DNA from: Eublepharis macularius
Taxonomy: Eukaryota > Chordata > Lepidosauria > Squamata > Eublepharidae
Direction: 5' to 3'
DNA length: 64,000 bases
NCBI RefSeq assembly: GCF_028583425.1
Contig: NC_072801.1
Location: 58,295,766 to 58,359,765, forward strand
Shown: piece by piece, positions 13,201 through 25,200 of the stretch
Numbering within the stretch: the first letter of the stretch is position 1
How the letters are laid out: every line of letters starts with the position of its first letter
The notes under the pieces: model-generated
What the model was told of the DNA's origin: nothing
Database searches by the model: none
Seen by the model: only the letters and a program-made list of their open reading frames with translations
Translations under genes and position numbers: made by a program

Positions 13201-16200
13201 TTTCTCCCTGTTATGCTATTTTGATATGTGTTGGTTTGGGGTGGGGTGGGGTGGCATAAGGAAGCTCTTGTTTATGGGATTTTCCCCACTTGAAGTCTGA
13301 ATGGAAAGTCCAGGAATTGTTGCACTGTATCAGTTGCTGTTTATGTGAACTAATGCAAAGTTTCTTCCCCACTCCCCAATACAATTGTCATAAGATGTGT
13401 AACTGAACAGCAAAATATTCAAGTTGGCACTGCAGCACTGAATGGCGGTGTGTGTGTGTGTATCAATATGTCCACAGGCATGCACTTTGCGCAACTGAGC
13501 TATGATTTTACTTTATGTTATTTTCTTTATTTATGGTCTGCCCTTTTTTTTGCAGAGACTGAAGGCAGATTACAAAATTTAGCAATGGAATAGGAACAGT
13601 ATAAGACATGGAATAAGTGCTGTAATAAGAATGGAACACAAAGTTAGAAAATGATGCAATAAAAACAGTAAACATAAAATTGGATTACAGATATTAGAAA
13701 ATAATACCATTAAAAACAAGAAATGCGTAAACAGTGCCATAAACTAGAGCCCTTGTTGCTTTGTAAAGGCTTTCTCCTGAACAATTCAATTATCCTACAG
13801 CCCTATTCCCAATATACAAATGTGCATGGGGCTACTCAATTTATGTTTTGCTTGGATTGGTGTGGCACTGGCAAGGTACTGGCATGTGTGCCAAATTAGC
13901 CCTCAGTGAAGCTTCCATGCCCTGACCCTTGTGTACCAGTGACAGGGATAGGATCATCGCTACAGCAATCTTTGCCTTTTCCTTCCTCAGTCGACTATTT
14001 TACTAATTTCCGGTGTTAAATTGTTTCTGCTTCCTGCCATTGTTCAAGACAGTCTCGTTTTAAGGCAAACTACAGTGTAATTTTGCTTCTGCTTTTTAAT
14101 ACTTATTTATTTCATTTCATTTGTAGTCCACCTTTCTCACTGAGACTCAGGGCACATTAGAGGATTAGAAAACGTTGCACTAAAGACAGGCATAATATAT
14201 ACCAACCAACAAGGAATGCAGTCAAGCTGGATTACAAAATTAGAGAACAATGAAGTAAAAAACAGGGTCTTGCCATGAAAACCCCACTAGGGGTTGTCAT
14301 AAATCAGCTATGACTTGACTGCACTCTCCACCACCACACCCAATAAAGAATACAAGGGGAAGGGAAATGGTCTAAAATTTGCAGACATTAAAGTTGCAGT
14401 CCTATTCCTTTGAGCTCTCTTAGTTACTGTGAAGCAGGACTTTGCTTTCCACTTGCATTAGCATGGAAACATTTAGCAAGTGTCTTATAAATAATCCTGC
14501 ACAGCTCCTGTTAATTTCAGTGGGGACTGTGCAGGACCCCAGGACAACATCATGAGTCAGATCTGACTCTCTCCTACTCTGTACTCTTAAATGGTTCTCA
14601 AAATCTTCCTCTGGAGGTGGCCACCTTCCTTACCTAGCCTCACACCTGGGAGAATAATTCCTCCTTCAGTTGTGCATATGGCCAGACTTTGGAGTGGAAG
14701 ACCAGAACACCAGCTCTCAGGCTCAACACGTTGGCGGGTGGGGGTACAAAATCGGGCTGTAGCTTTGCATTTGAAATCTACATCACCGTCTAATGTAAGG
14801 GACACATCATTAAGTCCAGAGTCTAAAATATGCCACAGAGCCCCATACCTAAAACCACCCAACTCTTCAGACCTATGGCTGCCATGATCTTTACCAGGGC
14901 TTTTTTTCTGGGAAAAGAGGTGGTGGAACTCAGTGGGTTGCCCTCGGAGAAAATGGTCACATGGCTGGTGGCCCCGCCCCCTGATCTCCAGACAGAGGGG
15001 AGTTGAGATCTAAACTCCCCTCTGTCTGGAGATCCGGGGGGCGGGGCCACCAGCCATGTGACCATTTTCAAGAGGTTCCGGAACTCCGTTCCACCGCATT
15101 CCCGCTGAAAAAAAGCCCTGATCTTTTACAACATGGAACCTTCAGGCCAACGCAGACATGGGCACAGCACTTTATGTGTTGCTGCAGTTTCCCTTTTGGA
15201 GAAAATTAGTTTTTTTTTAAATTTCCTCTGGTTCAAAGGTGGAGAAAAGGGTGCCAGATGTGTCATGCCCAAATTGGGCACGACATCATCTGTGGATGCT
15301 TCAGTTTACTGCTGCCATTGTGGGGGGAAATTCTTCATGTGGAAGCAACTACTTTTGCACTTTAAACCAGACCCCCATCTCCCAGCCTCTCTTCAGACAA
15401 AGTCACAAGTCTGCTTCCAATATGTATAATTCTGCACATTAAATTCTGACTTTCTAGTTCTCATCATAACACTTTCCCCACCTTATTATCCATAACGTTG
15501 CTCAGAGTCACTGTAATTTCTATTCCTTGCATTCTCTGTCCCTCCATTATGCTGCCTCCCATGCTATGTTCTGCATCCCTTCACGGCATTTCCCCATCTC
15601 ATATACTCATCCAGCACTTACCTTCCATCTTGCCAGCTGCAGGCAGGGTGTTTGCTTTCTGTAGGGACTGCTGGCCACCCCTTGAACTCATGTTCGGCAA
15701 TATATTCTCATAGGAGAAGGCATCCATTTGCTCCTTGCCTTAGGAAAAAGAAATATGTATGTTTTATACAATAATTTCAAAAATCACAATTCACAATTCC
15801 ACAAGTCTCATTTACAGTCGAAAATAGACAGGTACAAAAAGTCAGTGCTAAATAGCAGAGAATCACAAGCCTCTATAAATAACCTTACTATAGCAGAATT
15901 TTTTATTCCTTCTTGCAATTCACCATATATATGTATTTATATAAATATTCTTGACTAGCAACAGAGAAAATGGCGCAACCTCCAGAGGGACGGATTGGCT
16001 CAGCTGGCCATCCCGCCTTGGCTCCAGCCTCCAGAGGCATGGGCCAGCTCACCTGGCCTTCCCACCACTGTGCTGGCCTCCAGAGGGGTGGGCTGGCTCA
16101 CCTTTAGAGGTCATATTGACCACAAAGCACTTTTTATCCTAATGCTCCTGTGCAGGTGTACCAGGATAAAATGTGTGTTGTCGGCAACACAGTTTGCCTT

Positions 16201-19200
16201 TTATGTTTAAGGATAATTCCTTGTTTGTTTGTAGTTAGCTTTCATGGTTTTCTGTTAACCATATTCCTTGTTTTGTGATACTCTCTGTTGTTATTTAGAA
16301 AAAGAAAAGCATGCTCTGTCAAGACACTAGACCCTCCCAGGTTTAGCCAGGTATCATAAGGCCAGCAGAACAAAGAATTTAACAAGAAAGTTACACAAGC
16401 CATAATGCCTGCACCTCTCTGCTTCACAACAAGCTGGGACAAAAATATCCTATCCTCTTTCATGGCATGGAGGGAAATAAATTCACCGGGTAAATAACAT
16501 GCCATTAAAGGGACAGGACATTTTTTCTCCAGGGACTTGGCAACCCCGCATCCTGCAAAAAGAGTTAATACTTGGGTTCCTGACCAAAACAACCAAAGAA
16601 AAAGGGCTGGTTTCCTGAGCAGGAGGCAGACTGCGGGTCATTAACTCACCATCTCCATTCATTGCAGGCAGCAGAATTCCATCAGGGCCTGGTGCCTTGT
16701 TCCGCTGGGCATGGAAGAACTTTCTGGAAACCAAAGAACCATATAAAATTAAAGGCAGCAAGCTGTGGGTTCAGCACGAATGCCCCCTGAGGGCTCCTGT
16801 GGCAGTAAAAAGCAAGATGTACATTTAAAAATAAATAACATGAATCAACACTTTAGAATAGCACTAGACCCTCTTCCCTTTAGGCTCCTCTTGAAGGACT
16901 GCTGGATGTCTCCCTGTCTGATTGTTTATTTTATCCTGCTATTCCTCCAAACAAGTCCCAAGATGGCATGCATCAGGGTCCCTAGCCTTGTTGAACTGTG
17001 GAATTTTGAGAACAGAGAGTGGGCACCACAGCAAAAGAGCAGACATGGAGGTTGGATTCAGTCTCAGAACACTAGAACAAAACATTGGGTGGTTCCAAGC
17101 CAAGCATCCTGCTCTAACAGAAGCAGCTGCTTCCAAATAGCTGCCCCCTGCAGACACAAACATTCTGGATGCCGGTGAAGAATCCCCTACTCCGTTAAAG
17201 TGGAAGAAAGCCAGGATTGCTTTGAGGAAGAGATGCTATGGAAAAGAAGTGAGTGTGTGCCAGGAAGTGAGTGATCAGTGGGTGCTGTGACACCCACGGG
17301 CACCATGCTGGGGACCACCAGCATGCATTACTCACACCTAGATCTATTTGATAGGTGCCACCTGGCACTAAGATCAGTTTTGTGGCTGAATGGCACACCC
17401 TTATATAAAAACTGCCCCACTTCTTAGAGATGCATATTCCTCCTGGATCCATACACCCATCTTGTTGCAGAGAGTCTTTTTTCTACAGCCCTTTCTTGTA
17501 AGGACCACTCTCCCAGATTCAGCCTCTGCCCTCCCTCTCCTGTGCCACCCTAATACTTGCCTCCTGGCTGGTTCCCTCAGCTGCTTCTTCTCTCTACGTG
17601 CATGAAAGGCTGAAATGAGAGGGATGGATGGAAAATAAGCTACAGGGAGAAATCTTTGCCCATAGCTATCATGGCATAGCCTACATTAATCATGTGTTAT
17701 TGGTTAAGGGGGGAACCAAGTGTTGTCACCTCCTGTAAGTGCTTCTCCTTCCATCATTAGCAGAGCTGCTTTGGTCACAGAATGTTCATAAGCATTCTAT
17801 CTGTTCAGGGGGTGCTATCAAGATTAGTTTGCTAACACCTCAAGTTCTATATGGTCAGTTTCATAGGAGAAAAATACAGATAAAACCCAAGGACAGAAGA
17901 GGCTATGTGCTTTTGGCAAAAAAGAGCAGGCAGATAAAGATTTCAAAAGAGGAGAACATCAAGAACAAGGAGGTAGGATACTGTGCTGAACTTCACATGT
18001 TTATTTAAACTAGTAATTCGTTTAAATAATTACTAGTTTATTTAAACTAGTAATTAGTGAACTCTGGCTCCTCATGGTCTGCATTTTTTAATTTATTTTG
18101 ATTTCTAAAGAAGAAAGAGTGGTGTGAAAGAGGCATTGGTTTCTATGGTTGAGCTTGTGTATGTGCCTATACTTACCACGCTTAAACCGCAGGAAGCAGA
18201 AGAGGGAGCCAAGGCAAGCAGCCAGGTATCCTAGGGCCACACTCCAGATGATCCAGTGCTGTTTTCCAAAATGCTGCCAAACAGCTGGGGGGGTGGGAGG
18301 GAGAATTAACTGTCTCTGTATGAGTCTCTCTACACAAGATTTCTGACACGTTTGTCAAGTGCTCAGTTAATTCAAAGCTTTAAGTAACAAGGGCAGTAGG
18401 GCAATAGCTCCAGAAGGGGAGAGGGTCCAGCATGTCAGAGGTGGTAGAGGGCTGTGAGAGAGTCCATGTCCTCCAGAGCGATTTGCGCTGGCTCTGTCTT
18501 TTAAAACTACACTTCCCGGCTAACACTTGATGAACACACGCCCAGGCGTCTCATGTAGAGAGACTCTATGTATATGCATGAAAGAAGGCACAATATTCCC
18601 ATTTTCATTTTTCTTTTTTTAGAACCAAATTTCTAAGACTGAAAATTTATGGAAGTGCCTATCAATTTTTGTGAAATTTCAAAGAACAAGGATGGGGCTA
18701 GGCAGAATTTCCTGTTGCCAGAAGTGGCCAGGGACTGAGTACCTTGCATAGTTCATTCTCTACAATTATCAGAAGCAGAACCCACTTTGTAAAGTAAGCA
18801 AATACCACAAATCCTTTATTTCAGTTTTTTCAGCTGCAGAATTGTATGTTTCCTTTTTGTTCACAAATATTATGCACAAATGGATTGGTGACTTTGCACT
18901 TGTCTTTGGGGTCAGCCAATCAGCATTCTGCACATCCAGATAAGCCAGTCAGCATTCCACAAATCCAGATAAGGAGATGTGTGACAGAGAGCTTTGAATT
19001 CATTCACAAATTCAGAACAGTGGACCTCCAACCTGGGCTGAAGAGGGACACAGGATTTTTATTCTCAATGCAGATGTTAATTTTCTGCATTACCTCTCCT
19101 AGGCCATTTCCTTGTGCCCTTAAAGGGACAGCACACAAACGGAATACTGGCAACGTGTCTGTTTGCAAAACGGATGCGAACCGTTTGGCTTTCATTTTTT

Positions 19201-22200
19201 TCAACAACTTTTCTGGAACCACAGAAAGTGCATTCCCAAAAAGGCACTGAAGAAACAGAGGCCAAACTGCCCACAGCTGTTTTGCAAACAGAGACGTCTG
19301 GATTCATGAGGAAAAGCCACCAGCGTTTGGCGAGTGGGCCATCCCTTTAAGGGCATGTGGAAACAGCCTTACTCTAATCAATTTATATTTCACAATATAC
19401 ACATATACCTTTACATCCTACCAGGGCTTTTTTTCTGGGAAAAGAGGTGGTGGAACTCAGTGGGTTGCCCTCAGAGAAAATGATGAGGTTGCCAAGCCTC
19501 CTCGATCTCCCAGCGGGAGATTTGGGCCTGGCTCTTACCTTGGAGGAGCGGATGTGTGCGCGCACGGAGCGCACACGCATTCTCCTGCAAGCGTGATGAC
19601 ATCACTTCTGGGAGTGATGTCATCATGCAGCCCCCGTTTGGGCGCTGATTTGGGTCTGTTGTGGGCCCCTGCGGAGCGCAGGAACGCTCCCACGCCCCAC
19701 AGGGGCCCACAACGGGCCCAATCCATACCAAAACGGGCCCGATCCATGCCCGTTTTGGCACAGATCGGGTCCATTTTGATGCGGATTGGGCCCATTTTGG
19801 ACCCCTGTGGAGCGTGGGAGCGTTCCTGCACTCCGCAGGGGCCCACAACGGGCCCAATCTGTGCCAAAATGGACCCAATCCGTGCCAAAACGGGCTCCAC
19901 AGGGGCCCCAATCCAGGTCAAAACAGGCCTGATCCTGGGGCTGCTGTGCGCAGGGGCACGCAGCACCGCAGGGAGCACGCATGGAAGGTGCGTGTGCCCC
20001 TGCTGGCCAGGTAAGTGGGGGCGGGGTGGGAGGGTGGGGGCGCGGGATCCCCACCGGGGGTCTGGCAGCAGTGTTCCCACTAATGTGAGCACGTGAGCAA
20101 TCGCTCACAGATTCTGACTCCTCTGCTCACAGCTTCTCAGATGTAGCTCACAGATACTAACCCTCAGGCTGCCCCGCCCTCCCACTCAGCCAGCATCTGC
20201 AGGTGGTCCCTATATGGATGGAGCCTCATCGCACTTCTCCCTTCCTGGCTGTGGCTGGTTTGGCCCCCAGGGTGGTGCCAGAGAGTGCCTCCAGCCACTG
20301 CTGACTCTCTAGCTGGGGAACAGAGCCGAGCGAGTGATCGGGTCTGGCCTGACCCGTGCAGCCTGAAATTGCTAGGATCCCCTCAGCCCCAGAAAGCGGA
20401 GGAGAGGAGGTAGCGCCTCAGCCGCCACCATGGTGAAGGTGTCATTTAACTTGGCCTTGGCGCAGAAGGAGGCTGAAGAAGTAAGCACTGACTCACAAAA
20501 GCTCATCTTGAAATAAACATGCTAGTCGGTGCCATTGCGTGTCTGCTTTATTTTGCAGCAACAGACTAATACAACTACCCCTTTGTAATCAGCATGGACA
20601 TATCCATTTTTATACAGAAGTATACTCTGTTTTTTGTGGCCCTTTTACCTAATGGCTTTTATTGGTAAATTGTTTTGATTGTAATCAAAACAATTTGATT
20701 GTAATTTTTTTTTAAAAAGGAGGTGCACTCAAAACGTTAATGAAAGTTGTTGTTTCGGCTCACAAAGTAGATTTTTAGCTTACAACACTGCAAAGCTTAG
20801 AGGGAACATTGTCTGGCAGCCCTAGAAAATGGTCACATGGCTGGTGGCCCTGCCCCCTGATCTCCAGACAGAGAGGAGTTGAGATTGCCCTCTGCGCCGC
20901 TTGGCGGCGCGGAGGGCAATCTGAACTCCCCTCTGTCTGGAGATCAGGGGGCAGGGCCACCGGCCATGTGACCATTTTCAAGAGGTTCCAGAACTCCATT
21001 CCCCCGCGTTCCTGCTGAAAAAAAGGCCTGCATCCTACCTTACTTCTTTGCAACACCCCTCCTACCTTCTGATTGAAATATAAAGACTCAGATCTCCATT
21101 CATACTTGTATCTGACAAAAGGAGCATTGGCTTTCTAAAGCTTATACCATAGAAAATCTTGTTGGACTTTAAAGTGCTACTGGACTAGAACCTTGCTTAG
21201 GGAACTTTGGGATTGTCTCCAGAGTCAGCCAATTAGCATTCTCTGGACACATATGGGGAACTGGGGCCTTTAGGGCTGTCACCAGGGCTGCTCACGGTTT
21301 CTGGAACAAAAAGAATCAGTTTCAATTCAGTTTGGAAGTTTGTTCATCTGTCTAAATAAGCATAATAGCAAATATACAACAAGCTGCTCATTACATTGGC
21401 TAAATGCAGCCTTCCAAAGACCATGCTGTAACTCGACACCTCACAGAAGTGTAACTAATTGTCTATAAGATCAGACTTTAAGATGAGGGCCTGAGAAGTC
21501 TATCTTCTTTTTTTTAAAAAAAATTGTCTCATCTAGCCTGATGAAGAGCTCTGGGAAGTTCAAAAGCATAGGCAGTATTTTTTGCCAATTTAGTGGTTCA
21601 AATAAAATACAGGTTTTGTTCTTCTTTTTTGATTTTGTGTGGATCAGTATGGCAGTACAACATTCCCCCCACTACATACAACAAGGATGTCCAACAGCAA
21701 GCCCATAAGGCACATGGTGCCTTTTGACTAGAGGTGGGCACAATCCAAAAAAAAATTACCAATCAAGCTGATCGTGGATCGGCACCAGCGACGATCCCAA
21801 ATTAATGATCTGCACTGATCGTCTCCCATTTCCGATCTGTGGATCGTGGATCGTGGATGCCAAAGCAGGGCGCGCTGCTATTCCCAGCTATGTGGGAAGG
21901 TGGGTGGTGGTGGCCGCCGCTGGGCACAGCGGGCACAGGGAGACGGCGACGTCGTATCCCTACAATACTTCCCTCCTATCTGAGTAAAAAACCTTTTTGA
22001 ATAATTTGGTTTTGCACAGTTTGCAGAAACCCAGGAGAGTGGACGCTCTCCTGACCTCTGGCTGGCTGTTCCACAGGGTAGGGGCCACCACAGAGAAAGC
22101 CCGTGTACAGGCTCCTGTTGATTTCACCCATATGCAGGCTGGCATCTCCAAGAGACCCTGTTCAGATGAGCGAAACTGCCATGGAGGGACACAGGGAGGG

Positions 22201-25200
22201 AGGCGGTCCCATAGGTATGCTGGGTGAAGGCCATGAAGAGCTTTGTATGTAATAAACAATACCTTGAATTGAGCATGATAACTGATAGGTAGCCAATGGA
22301 GTGACTGTAAGATGGGAGTGATGTTTATGCTCCTGCTCACTCCTGCTACCAGTTGATCTGCAGCATTTTGCATTAATTGGAGCCTCCTAGGTAACTTAGA
22401 TGGGAGACCAATATATAGCGCATTACAATAGTCAAGTGTTGTTGTTACCATAACGTAGATCCAGGCGGCCAGGTCAGCCATGTCAAGGTAAGAAGCCATC
22501 TTCCAGGCTAGAGTGAAATTGTAGTAAGCAATTTTTGTGGCTATGAGCCTTTGTGGGTGAATCGTTTTAACTTTACCTTCCATTTTGAGGGGTATTGGGG
22601 CTTTATTCACTTTTGCCTTCAGCAGATGAGGGTCTGACCATGGTTCAGGCCAAATTTCCAATGTTGAGCCAAGGTTTTCCCTCAAAGGCTCAGCGCAAAA
22701 TATTAAGTCTAGTGTGTGGCCTGTTTCATACGTAGGGCCTGACACTGTTTGAGAGAGGCCTAGGGTTGCCAGGGAGGCTATAAATTCATGAGCCGGGCCT
22801 GATTTGGAACACTCAGCATGGATGTTGAAGTCTCCCATAACAATAAGTTGGTGTCTCCAACACCATGTCTACTAGCAGCTCTGCCAACTCAGAAAGAGTG
22901 CTTATGGGGGAGCTGGGTGGTCTGTAAACAAGCAGGATATTCAGTCTATCTTTAATTCCCAGAGACAGGAACATGCAGTCAATACCAGTTATAGTTTGTA
23001 CTGGAGATCAGCAGAAGTTGAAGGACTCGTGAAGAATAATAGCAACCCCTTTGCCCTGGCTACCATAGCGAGGTTGGTGTAGGACTGCATAGCCAGGGGG
23101 AGTTAGTTGGGATAGATACACTTTGTCATTTTCCTGCAGCCATGTCTCTGTTAGGCAAGCTACATTAATTTTCTTTTCCTGCAACATCTCAGCAATGCAT
23201 GCAACCTAGTTCCTAACAAATCTGGCATTGCATAATATTAGTGTAGCGAGGGGGTGGGAGGTGGAAGTGACTCCATTGTAAGAAAGTGGAATCCTAGAGA
23301 GGTTGGACAAGCAGCGAGCATTACTGTTTGATGCTGGGTGCCTTTGGTAAGTCCCACTCCCATATTTACCAGCTCCCAGTTACGCTTGAATAGTACATTT
23401 GCCAGACATTTTCACCATGCAAATAGGTAGTAAGTAAGAAGCTCAGGTTGGACTCCACAACCATGTATTGGAGTATCAAACATACTGGTGGTCCCAACAC
23501 AGGCAACAGACTAGGGCTACAATTATGGTATAGTTGAACAAGCAGTGTCGAATAGGTGTTGCACCCATCCTAGATGCAGTTCGTAATATAGTGATGTTCC
23601 TCCTATCCTCTCATGACCGCTAACCCACGTAGCTGATGACTGCTCCCCGGCTGATTGCCACAGGCCAAGAGCCCTTGTGCTCTCACACTTTGGCTCACGG
23701 CAAGAGGCTCACGCCTCCCTGCACGGTGCTCCAGTGAAATAGCCAGGCTAGCAAACAGCCTGTGAAGAGACAGAAGTGGGTGGAGGTGGGGCCTTGGATC
23801 CAAATGGTCAGCAGCTGCAGATCAAAGGGAAGTGCTGCAGGCATCCATCTAGCCCTTCAGCAAGTTCTCGTCCCAAGCAAGCAAGCCTCCCTGCATGGTG
23901 CCCCAGTGAAATAGCCAGGCTAGCAAGCAGCATTACCTGTGAAGAGACAGAGGGGGGTGGAGGTGGGGCCTTGGGCTTGGGATCCAAATGGTCAGCAGCT
24001 GCAGATCAAAGGGAAGTGCTGCAGGCTGCATATTTGCCAGAAAATATTTTTAAACAATGTTAATTTTAAAAGGCATCCTATTAAACAAAGCACCTGAAAT
24101 GTTTATGAACTATTATATTTATGCATAAACTCGCTCCCTGAGATTTTGGTAGTTGGCTCCACCTCTTATGGCAACCATTTTGTGGTTGTGTTCACCACCC
24201 TGGGTCAGAATTCCAAAGGTGCCTGCAGGCTCAAAAAGGTTGAGATCCCTGACATACAGCTTGCAGCCTATGATTGCATTTCAAAAATATGCAACTTCTA
24301 TCTAATAACATCAACATCTCACATACCCCTTACCTTGAGGTGTACCTGACTTTGCTGACACTTCCAGCTGAAAATGCTGACTCTGGTTCTTCCAGTGGCA
24401 GGTGTAGTTTCCAGCATCTCTGGAGGTTACAGAAGGCAGCAGTAACGAGATAGAGTCAGGATCAACTTGAAGCCAGTAAGGGACAATGCGCCATATTTGC
24501 ATATTCAGCTCTGCTTTTGTCCTGTTAGGCAAGATCCAAGACAGAGATTTCCGGGTCCAGTTGCTAGTTTCTGAGCCATTACAAAGTACTGGAAACTGTG
24601 CAGAATCCATGACATTCTGGTACTCTGCAGGAGGAATGGAAGAGTGTGTGGTAGGAGAGGGTGAGAAAGAAGGGCCATTGAGTGGAAGCACAGTTTGGCA
24701 CAAATGCAAAATTGGGCTGAATAATTAAAATTTATGCCAAAATTTTAAATGCTGGATATGGTTCTGTGGGATACTTAGTTGGGACTTGTTGTTAATTTTG
24801 GGGCAGCAACATTAAGAACTGATTTAGTAGGTGAATACCTCCCACCTTCTCTAGCAGAAGGCACTTCCACATGCAGAACAAATTGAGAGCAATCTTTCCC
24901 CTCCACTACAAACTCCATATTCTCTCTGGGGGGAACCTCAGAGATAAAACGGGATGAGGGTAGGGTTGCCAGCTCCAAGCTGGGAAATTCCTGGAGATCT
25001 GGGGTGGGGTGAAACCTGGAGAAAGTGGGGTTTGGGGAGGGAAAGGACCTTGGCATGGCATAATTCCATAGAGTTCACCCCCCAAAGTAGCCATTTTCTC
25101 CAGGTGAACTGATCTCTGTGGCCTGGAGACCAGTTGTAATTCCAGGAGATCTCCAGCCACTACCTGGAGGCTGGCAACCTTAGATTAGGGTGTTGGGGCA

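Larger units (their letters stand above)
19422..21030. mobile_element. Outer hAT of a three-layer nest (CAGGGCTTTTTTTC family)
   Basis: Same family as 14895-15120. The exact 8-bp duplication CATCCTAC flanks it at 19414-19421 and 21031-21038. It is split by a second element at 19485-20824. Confidence 0.85.

Noticed and set aside
19535-20096. Long overlapping frames of 146-185 codons on both strands
   Set aside because: They arise from GC-rich, self-complementary repeat sequence inside a hAT element; repeated WARxGPxW-type peptides on both strands show this.
21538-21590. Hammerhead motif at CTGATGAAGAGCTCTGGGAAG
   Set aside because: The GAAA core is changed to GAAG and stems I and III are not visible.
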